Shown here: positions 1 through 3,832 of the stretch, piece by piece
How positions within the stretch are numbered: the first letter of the stretch is position 1
How the letters are laid out: each line of letters opens with the position of its first letter
Assembly (NCBI GenBank): GCA_031288675.1
Contig: JAITQY010000070.1
Location: 1 to 10,232 of the forward strand
Source of the DNA: Oscillospiraceae bacterium
GTDB taxonomy: Bacteria; Bacillota; Clostridia; Oscillospirales; Oscillospiraceae
Direction of reading: 5' to 3'
Length of the DNA: 10,232 nucleotides
Notes under the pieces: model-generated
What the model saw: the letters and a program-made list of their open reading frames with translations, nothing else
What the model was told of the DNA's origin: nothing
Databases searched by the model: none
Made by a program: the position numbers and the translations under genes

Positions 1-20
1 CTGTAAGGAGGGCTTGAATA

Positions 21-257
21 ATGACCGCTAAATCAATCGAAAAAATGACCATTGACCTTGACCGTTTCAAAGAGTGGTTTCTCTCCCTGCCAAAACCCCT
101 CCGTGATGAAGTATTTGAAACTCTGCCCGCACTGTTCGGCAATGATAGTGACTATCTTGCTGCTATACCAGGTATGATGGAATCGGTTGAAGCGGGTATA
201 GCCGAACCCCTGTCGGAGTGCGTTGACTGTATCGGGTGGAACATAGATGACTTATAA
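21..257 (+). CDS. RelB-like antitoxin of a type II toxin-antitoxin module
   Basis: This 78-residue acidic protein is most likely the antitoxin that binds and neutralises the RNase encoded by the next gene, and it probably represses their shared promoter. The assignment rests on context and on the C-terminal half. Residues from about 48 to 72 (IPGMMESVEAGIAEPLSECV and on to a Trp) resemble the toxin-wrapping tail of RelB/YefM-type antitoxins partnered with Txe/YoeB toxins. The N-terminal half does not clearly match a DNA-binding fold, so I give no gene symbol. The start is supported by an AAGGAGGG ribosome binding site at 5-11. A second in-frame ATG at 45 has no such site. The stop lies 11 nt inside the toxin gene, the usual arrangement for keeping antitoxin in excess. 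The promoter must lie to the left of the window. Confidence 0.7.
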   Translation: MTAKSIEKMTIDLDRFKEWFLSLPKPLRDEVFETLPALFGNDSDYLAAIPGMMESVEAGIAEPLSECVDCIGWNIDDL

Positions 258-543
258 GCTAAAGTACTCGCGCCAAGCGGAAAAGGACGCCCGACTGCTT
301 GAACGCGCAGGACTTGATAGGATTGCCGTTAAGCTTCTCGCTGTCATTCAGAAAAACCCATACCAAACCCCGCCAAGATATGAAAAGCTTACAGGACAAA
401 ACGATACTTATTCCCGGCGTATAAACATTCAACACCGTTTAGTGTATGAGGTTTTACCCAATGATGATAATCTTTCAGATGTAAACGGAATGCCCTATAA
501 AGGCATAATCAAAGTAATTCGGATGTGGACGCATTACGAATAA
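247..543 (+). CDS. Txe/YoeB-family mRNA interferase toxin
   Basis: This 98-residue protein is a RelE-superfamily toxin, expected to cut mRNA in the ribosomal A site and stop translation when the antitoxin is degraded. The YoeB catalytic set is visible: Glu46 in the PPRYEKL segment, Arg64 in YSRRINIQHRLVYEV (residues 55-69), and His96-Tyr97 at the extreme C-terminus (WTHYE). These match E. coli YoeB Glu46, Arg65, His83 and Tyr84, which is family knowledge rather than a test of activity. It is about 14 residues longer than E. coli YoeB, mostly because of an inserted loop at about 71-86 (PNDDNLSDVNGMPYKG) between the last two strands. The ATG overlaps the antitoxin by 11 nt, with GGTGGA upstream as a modest ribosome binding site, so translation is probably coupled. 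Confidence 0.85.
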   Translation: MTYKLKYSRQAEKDARLLERAGLDRIAVKLLAVIQKNPYQTPPRYEKLTGQNDTYSRRINIQHRLVYEVLPNDDNLSDVNGMPYKGIIKVIRMWTHYE

Positions 544-553
544 CGCGCTAAAC

Positions 554-593
554 AAAACAGCAGGAGACGGAATTAACCGCCTCCTGCTGTTTT
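554..593. terminator. Bidirectional Rho-independent terminator between convergent genes
   Basis: A 17-bp inverted repeat (554-570 with 577-593) encloses a 6-nt loop, AATTAA. It has one non-matching position, which becomes a G-U wobble when transcribed from the minus strand. The arms begin with AAAA and end with TTTT, so a U-run follows the GC-rich stem in both directions. It lies 10 nt past the toxin stop and 44 nt past the binding-protein stop, so it probably ends both convergent transcripts. Its right arm overlaps the tail of the CRISPR-like repeat. Confidence 0.85.
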
Positions 594-622
594 CAATCCA
601 CGCTCTCCACGCGGAGAGCGAC
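591..622 (-). CRISPR. Solitary type I-C-like CRISPR repeat (single unit, no array)
   Basis: Read on the minus strand from 622 to 591, this 32-bp sequence starts with GTCGC. It then forms a perfect 8-bp stem (CGCTCTCC at 601-608 with GGAGAGCG at 613-620) with a 4-nt loop, and ends in GCGTGGATTGAAA. That is the layout and length of type I-C repeats: a GTCGC head, a stem-loop recognised by Cas5d, and a GTGGATTGAAA tail that becomes the crRNA 5' handle. I see no second copy at spacer distance on either side and no cas gene in the window, so it is a lone unit and not an array. It lies in the 3' untranslated region of the ABC transporter transcript, between its stop and the terminator. It could be a relic of a lost array, a repeat-derived regulatory hairpin, or a chance look-alike. 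Confidence 0.65.
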
Positions 623-637
623 CTGCTGGCGGGATTA

Positions 638-1501
638 TTAGACTACGCCGCCTTCGACGACTAATTCGTCCGGGTCAACGGAATCTCCGTAGACTGGAGC
701 GAGCGTTTCTGCATAGTCTGCGTGGAAAAATTGCTCATCGGCAAGCGTGGCTATTTCTGCGTTTATCCACTTTTGGAGCGTTGCATTGCCCTTGGTTACC
801 GCCGGCGCAATTGTGTCAAGGCTACCGAGCGTCGGGATGCCTACCGTAAATCCCGGGTTCATAAGCGCCCATGCCAAAACCTCCGTCTTGTCAGTACTCC
901 AAGCGTCGCCGCGACCGTCAGCGATTGCCTGAGTAGCCTCTGTATACTGGTCAAACTTCAGCAGTTCAACTTCCGGATAATTTTCTGTAAAGTATGTTTC
1001 CGCCGTAGTGCCTTTTACAACTATCAGCTTCTTGCCGTTAAGCTGTTCCGGCTCTTTAATAAGCGCGCTGTCCGGACTTACTACGCCTAACGCGACCTTC
1101 ATATACGGCAGGCAGAAATCTACTTTCTCCGCGCGCTCCGCTGTGACCGTGAAGTTTGCGAGAATAATATCTACCTTACCGGTCTCTAAGTACTCAACAC
1201 GGCTTGCGGGCTCTGTAGCCGTATATTCCACAGCAACGCCGAGATCAGCGGCAATGCGCTCCGCAAAGTATACGTCATAACCCTGATAGCTGCCGTTTGC
1301 GTCAACATAGCCGAACGGGTTCTTATCGCTGAACACTCCGATTACGATTTTGCCGGACTCCTTGATTTGGTCAAGAGTTCGGAATGCGCCTGACGGAATG
1401 CTTGGCGCAGGTTTCGATTTCTTGCTGCAGCCTGCAAATGCGGATAATACTAATACCAGCGCAAGTATCAGTGCGGAGGCTCGTTTAATAGTCTTTGCCA
1501 T
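638..1501 (-). CDS. Polar amino acid ABC transporter substrate-binding lipoprotein (SBP_bac_3 family)
   Basis: This is the extracellular receptor of an ABC importer for polar amino acids. With the start at 1501 it has 287 residues. An N-terminal lipoprotein signal comprises a KTIKR basic region, a hydrophobic core at about 9-23, and lipobox FAGC with Cys25 as the lipidated residue. The mature part follows the family 3 pattern: a GKIVIGVFSDKNPFGY strand near the start, the YQGYDVYFAERIA motif, the GKVDIILANFTVTAERAEKVDF ligand-cleft region, and a DAWSTDKTEVLAWA segment carrying the Asp expected to hold the substrate amino group. The ligand cannot be told from sequence. The upstream ATG at 1528 is less likely: the 1501 start has AGAAAGGAAG 9 nt ahead and places the signal peptide at the N-terminus. 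It overlaps the ATPase gene by 17 nt. No permease gene is present in the operon. Confidence 0.9.
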   Translation of the reverse strand: MAKTIKRASALILALVLVLSAFAGCSKKSKPAPSIPSGAFRTLDQIKESGKIVIGVFSDKNPFGYVDANGSYQGYDVYFAERIAADLGVAVEYTATEPASRVEYLETGKVDIILANFTVTAERAEKVDFCLPYMKVALGVVSPDSALIKEPEQLNGKKLIVVKGTTAETYFTENYPEVELLKFDQYTEATQAIADGRGDAWSTDKTEVLAWALMNPGFTVGIPTLGSLDTIAPAVTKGNATLQKWINAEIATLADEQFFHADYAETLAPVYGDSVDPDELVVEGGVV

Positions 1502-2261
1502 TGTTTTTTTCTTCCTTTCTGGGGTCAAATTTGAATATATTCAAGAATTGCTTTGCGCGTTCCGTTTGCGGATTATCGAAAAAGTCTGCCGTTCCCGTTT
1601 CGGCTATCTCGCCTTTATCCATAAATATCACGCGGTCTGCAATAGCTTGCGCAAATGTCATTTCGTGCGTCACTATTATCATCGTCATCCCTTGCCCGGC
1701 AAGATTCAGCATAACGTCAAGTACCTCGCGAACCATTTCCGGATCAAGAGCGGCTGTAACTTCGTCAAACAGCATTATCTCCGGACGCGTCATAAGCGCG
1801 CGTACGATAGCTGTGCGCTGCTTCTGTCCGCCGGAAAGCTCGCGCGGATAACTATTGGCTTTATCCGACAGTCCTACGCGCTCCAAAAGACCGCGTGCGC
1901 GTTCGGTGACGTCTGATTTGCTTTCACCGAGCGCTTTAAGCGGCGCGAGTGTAAGATTATCTATCACCTTCATATGCGGAAACAAATCATAGCTCTGGAA
2001 TACCATTCCGATTCTGCGCCGCACATTCATCCATTTTGTTTTTGCGTCCGTAAGCTCCTCGCCGTCAAAAATGATTGAGCCGCCCTGCACTTTCTCCAGC
2101 CCGTTGATACACCTGAGTAATGTGGATTTCCCGCAGCCGCTTGGTCCGATGATAACTGTAACGTCACCTTTATTTATGCTGAAAGAAACGCCTTTCAGAA
2201 CCGGAACATTAGCCGCGTATTCTTTTTTTAAGCCGGAGACCTGTAAAATTGGATCAGTCAA
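1485..2261 (-). CDS. Polar amino acid ABC transporter ATP-binding protein (GlnQ/HisP-like)
   Basis: This cytoplasmic ATPase would power amino acid import. All nucleotide-binding motifs are present (numbered from the TTG at 2270): A-loop Tyr18, Walker A GPSGCGKST at 42-50, Q-loop Gln92, signature LSGGQKQR at 145-152, Walker B IMLFDE at 165-170, D-loop ALD at 174-176, and switch His202 in VTHEM. After Walker B the sequence reads VTAALDPE where many relatives have PTSALDPE. There is no ATG at the N-terminus. An in-frame TTG occurs at 2270 and another at 2261. I prefer 2261 because AGAAGGG lies about 10 nt ahead of it but only 1 nt ahead of 2270, giving 258 residues. It is first in the operon behind a consensus promoter, and its end overlaps the binding-protein gene. 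Confidence 0.9.
   Translation of the reverse strand: MTDPILQVSGLKKEYAANVPVLKGVSFSINKGDVTVIIGPSGCGKSTLLRCINGLEKVQGGSIIFDGEELTDAKTKWMNVRRRIGMVFQSYDLFPHMKVIDNLTLAPLKALGESKSDVTERARGLLERVGLSDKANSYPRELSGGQKQRTAIVRALMTRPEIMLFDEVTAALDPEMVREVLDVMLNLAGQGMTMIIVTHEMTFAQAIADRVIFMDKGEIAETGTADFFDNPQTERAKQFLNIFKFDPRKEEKNNGKDY
1511..1520 (-). promoter_or_regulatory. Ribosome binding site fixing the binding-protein start at 1501
   Basis: AGAAAGGAAG lies on the minus strand 9 nt upstream of ATG 1501, inside the end of the ATPase gene. It favours this start over the in-frame ATG at 1528 and suggests translational coupling with the ATPase. Confidence 0.65.
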
Positions 2262-2283
2262 AAAAATCAAACCCTTCTGCTGA

Positions 2284-2319
2284 ATTAATATATATCAAAT
2301 CGGTATGTTATTAATATAT
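2284..2319. repeat. Pair of 10-bp direct repeats ATTAATATAT in the ABC operon leader
   Basis: ATTAATATAT occurs at 2284-2293 and again at 2310-2319, 26 bp apart start to start. Both copies fall in the predicted 5' untranslated region of the leftward ABC operon. They could be operator half-sites or simply AT-rich background. Confidence 0.4.
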
Positions 2320-2334
2320 TGCTGTACGCTCCAA

Positions 2335-2364
2335 ATTATACCGCTGTATCCTTGTTTTGTCAAG
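2335..2364 (-). promoter_or_regulatory. Consensus sigma-A promoter for the ABC transporter operon
   Basis: On the minus strand, TTGACA (2364-2359) and TATAAT (2340-2335) are separated by 18 bp, both boxes matching consensus exactly. Transcription would start near 2328, giving a leader of about 65 nt before the ATPase. Confidence 0.8.
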
Positions 2365-2442
2365 TGCTTTTTAGCGTAAAGCGGAAATTTAATTCTTCCT
2401 GTGTTGTTCACAAATTATTTACTTTTACACGCAAATTATCTA

Positions 2443-2471
2443 TTGACAAATCAGAAACTTTGTGCTATAAT
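2443..2471 (+). promoter_or_regulatory. Perfect sigma-A promoter with extended -10, facing tmk
   Basis: TTGACA (2443-2448) and TATAAT (2466-2471) have the ideal 17-bp spacing, and a TGn extension (2463-2465) precedes the -10 box. Transcription should start near 2478, exactly where the repeat-bounded block begins, leaving an unusually long leader of about 235 nt before tmk. It may drive the whole housekeeping series or a short non-coding RNA. Confidence 0.8.
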
Positions 2472-2479
2472 ACTTGCGT
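2469..2479 (+). repeat. Left copy of 11-bp direct repeat AATACTTGCGT
   Basis: AATACTTGCGT overlaps the end of the -10 box of the perfect promoter. An identical copy lies at 2644-2654. The pair brackets about 164 bp and resembles a target-site duplication. Confidence 0.6.
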
Positions 2480-2513
2480 AATGATTAATGACTAATATTT
2501 AATGATTAACGCT
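2479..2513 (+). repeat. Heptad repeat array, TAATGAT type (5 units)
   Basis: Five consecutive 7-bp units read TAATGAT, TAATGAC, TAATATT, TAATGAT and TAACGCT, all beginning with TAA. The array starts at the edge of the direct-repeat-bounded block. Confidence 0.7.
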
Positions 2514-2601
2514 TATGTATTTCAACCTCGTCCCCCGCATGGCGCTTCCCCCGTCCCGATTTCCAATTTGCCACTTGCAGTTACTATACGTTCTCTTTCG
2601 T

Positions 2602-2636
2602 CCCCTAACTCCTACTACCTAATGCCTACCTCCTGT
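2602..2636 (+). repeat. Heptad repeat array, NNCCTAN type (5 units)
   Basis: Five consecutive 7-bp units read CCCCTAA, CTCCTAC, TACCTAA, TGCCTAC and CTCCTGT, with CCTA (CCTG in the last) in register in every unit. On the minus strand this reads as repeated TAGG with 7-bp spacing. It lies near the right edge of the bounded block. Confidence 0.65.
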
Positions 2637-2643
2637 ATTGAAA

Positions 2644-2654
2644 AATACTTGCGT
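2644..2654 (+). repeat. Right copy of 11-bp direct repeat AATACTTGCGT
   Basis: This is identical to 2469-2479. Its TTGCGT end doubles as the -35 box of the tmk-proximal promoter. Confidence 0.6.
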
Positions 2655-2677
2655 TTTTGAATTGCTTGTGGTAGAAT
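2649..2677 (+). promoter_or_regulatory. Probable second promoter close to tmk
   Basis: TTGCGT (2649-2654) and TAGAAT (2672-2677) are 17 bp apart, with a TGn extension (2669-2671) before the -10 box. The boxes are weaker than in the upstream promoter, but the extended -10 compensates. Transcription would start near 2684, about 30 nt before tmk. Confidence 0.5.
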
Positions 2678-2912
2678 AATAAAAACGTTTATGATAGGAG
2701 AATAAAAGCGGGTAATGCTTATAGTTTTTGAGGGCATTGACGGTTGCGGAAAGTCCACACAATATGCGCGGTATAAGTCAGAACTTACAAAACGCGGTAT
2801 TGATTACCTTCCGCTGACTTTCCCGCGCTACGAGGAAAAGTCAGCCGAGCTGATTAAAATGTATCTCAACGGAGAACTTGGAGGAACTCCGGACGCCGTA
2901 AACGCTTTCGCA

Positions 2913-2929
2913 GCGTAAAGTTTTTACGC
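2913..2929. repeat. Perfect palindromic hairpin containing the tmk stop codon
   Basis: GCGTAAA (2913-2919) and TTTACGC (2923-2929) pair perfectly around a 3-nt GTT loop, and the premature TAA lies inside the left arm. With TCA instead of TAA the arm would have one mismatch. Confidence 0.8.
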
Positions 2930-3309
2930 GGCAGATCGCTATGCATCATTTATCAGTAGCTGGAACAAAGACTATGAAAACGGAAGATTGATCGTTACCG
3001 ACCGGTATACAAGCTCTAACGCTATACATCAGGGGGCAAAACTTTCGCCTGAGGAACGCGTTGAGTATTTTGCATGGCTGGAAGATTATGAGTTTCGCAG
3101 AATAGGCTTACCGCAAGCGGACGTGACGCTGTACTTCCGGATTTCCGCAGAAATCTCTGCGGAGCGTATATCGGCAAGAGGGCGTGAAAAAGATATTCAC
3201 GAACGCGATACAGACTATCTTAAACGCTGCGCGCAAAGCGCGGATGCGGCGGCAGAGTACTTTGGATGGTACGTTATCGACGCGTCAAAAAAAGAAGACC
3301 AAATTTTTC

Positions 3310-3316
3310 AGGAGGT
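3310..3316 (+). promoter_or_regulatory. Ribosome binding site fixing the 5-FCL start at 3326
   Basis: AGGAGGT lies 9 nt ahead of ATG 3326, within the last codons of tmk. It is the strongest ribosome binding site nearby and rules against the longer reading that begins at 3266. Confidence 0.8.
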
Positions 3317-3325
3317 TATCCAAAG

Positions 3326-3832
3326 ATGTCCGATTTTATAGAGAGAAAGAATGAGTTCCGTAAGGAAGTCAGAACGAACATCAACAAACTTACTGCAGCG
3401 CAAATCAAAGCGTCTGACGAGGCAATTACTAACCAATTTATTAAGTATATCCGACCGAATCCCGGCGCGCGGATTTACGCTTATGTTCCGTACGGCAAGG
3501 AAATTTCTACACTGTCGCTGCTGTCTCACTTCCGCAGGCAGGGGATATACGTTACTATTTGCTGGGATTGGCCTATGGACAGATACCCGGATCCGGGTGA
3601 TATTATCATTGTACCGGGCTTGACTTTTGATAAAAACGGATATAGAATAGGCAAAGGCGGAGGATTTTATGACCGCCTGTTAGCAAAGGCTCCTATGGCG
3701 CTTAGCGTAGGACTGGCGCGTGACGAACTTTTAGCAAACGAAGTTCCGCGTGAAAATCACGACCGCCGCGTGGACTGCATTATAACCGAAACCCAAATCT
3801 TTGATTTTCCGGAGTATATGAATGAACGATAA
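3326..3832 (+). CDS. fau: 5-formyltetrahydrofolate cyclo-ligase (5-FCL, MTHFS family), short form
   Basis: 5-FCL uses ATP to convert 5-formyl-THF to 5,10-methenyl-THF, returning a stored folate to one-carbon metabolism, which fits beside the dTMP pathway gene tmk. The signature is clear in the C-terminal half: IIIVPGLTFDKNGYRIGKGGGFYDRLL (about residues 93-119), the glycine-rich loop that binds phosphate. It is followed by ENHDRRVDCIITE, matching the family's conserved H-D...D.I.T ending. An N-terminal basic helix (RKEVRTNINKL) and PYGKEISTLSLL are also typical. The protein is only 168 residues, while relatives are commonly 180-200. The missing length maps between VTICW and DIIIVPG, where relatives carry roughly 30 more residues including a substrate-contacting Met-x-Phe segment. 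The start at 3326 overlaps tmk by 16 nt, and the end overlaps mltG by 11 nt. Confidence 0.85.
   Translation: MSDFIERKNEFRKEVRTNINKLTAAQIKASDEAITNQFIKYIRPNPGARIYAYVPYGKEISTLSLLSHFRRQGIYVTICWDWPMDRYPDPGDIIIVPGLTFDKNGYRIGKGGGFYDRLLAKAPMALSVGLARDELLANEVPRENHDRRVDCIITETQIFDFPEYMNER

Larger units (their letters stand above)
2480..2654. mobile_element. Candidate small non-autonomous inserted element
   Basis: A block of about 164 bp plus one copy of an 11-bp direct repeat sits between two promoters. Deleting it together with one repeat copy would join TATAATACTTGCGT directly to the TTTTTGAATTG sequence ahead of tmk, restoring a compact promoter region. Both ends carry degenerate 7-bp-period repeats: TAATGAT type on the left, and a CCTA-centred type on the right. 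I see no clear terminal inverted repeats and no coding capacity, so it is not a classical MITE. It may be a heptad-repeat intergenic element. The insertion reading is inference from the duplication alone. Confidence 0.4.
2262..2714. other. Divergent intergenic region with promoters and a repeat-bounded block
   Basis: About 450 bp separate the minus-strand ABC operon from the plus-strand tmk series. I see no convincing coding sequence, tRNA, T-box or other riboswitch here. The region holds a leftward promoter (2335-2364), a rightward perfect promoter (2443-2471), a second rightward promoter close to tmk (2649-2677), a pair of 10-bp AT-rich direct repeats next to the leftward transcript start, and a block at about 2480-2643 with heptad repeats at its ends. 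The middle of that block, about 2514-2601, is pyrimidine-rich on the plus strand and shows no strong hairpin. Confidence 0.75.
2715..3341 (+). pseudogene. tmk: Thymidylate kinase, interrupted by one in-frame TAA
   Basis: TMPK phosphorylates dTMP to dTDP for DNA synthesis. The frame runs 208 codons from ATG 2715 to TAG 3339-3341, a normal family length, but codon 68 (2916-2918) is TAA. Both halves are otherwise well conserved: P-loop GIDGCGKST at residues 7-15, the FPRYE segment near 39, SFYAADRYASF just after the stop, the DRY motif at 96-98 (TDRYTSSNA), and a LID-like segment with REKDIHERDTDYLKR. The stop sits where relatives usually have Ser (AASSFYA pattern), one base from TCA. TAA is the normal stop of several neighbouring genes, so recoding is unlikely. 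A TTG at 2988 could restart translation, but the product would lack the P-loop. AGGAG at 2696-2700 is a rather distant 14 nt from the start. It may be a recent nonsense mutation in a dispensable paralogue, or a sequencing error. Confidence 0.85.

Noticed and set aside
638..1528. Binding-protein start at ATG 1528
   Set aside because: It would add nine charged residues before the signal peptide, while ATG 1501 has a better placed ribosome binding site.
1350..1916. A 188-codon plus-strand open frame antisense to the ABC genes
   Set aside because: It overlaps two well-supported minus-strand genes, has no recognisable domain or ribosome binding site, and its composition is that of a complementary frame.
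2519..2552. A possible second CRISPR repeat starting TTTCAACC in the intergenic block
   Set aside because: Only the first few bases resemble the repeat at 591-622. The stem is not conserved and the GCGAC end is absent.
2478..2714. A T-box or other riboswitch in the tmk leader
   Set aside because: I see no T-box sequence, specifier-like stem, or terminator/antiterminator pair, and no other riboswitch core that I can recognise.
2916..2918. Programmed readthrough or stop-codon recoding in tmk
   Set aside because: TAA terminates other genes in the window, the following bases do not form a known leaky context, and no tRNA or selenocysteine signal is visible. A nonsense mutation or sequence error is simpler.
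3266..3325. A 20-codon N-terminal extension of 5-FCL
   Set aside because: It lies in tmk coding sequence, lacks a ribosome binding site and family similarity, and ATG 3326 has AGGAGGT at ideal spacing.
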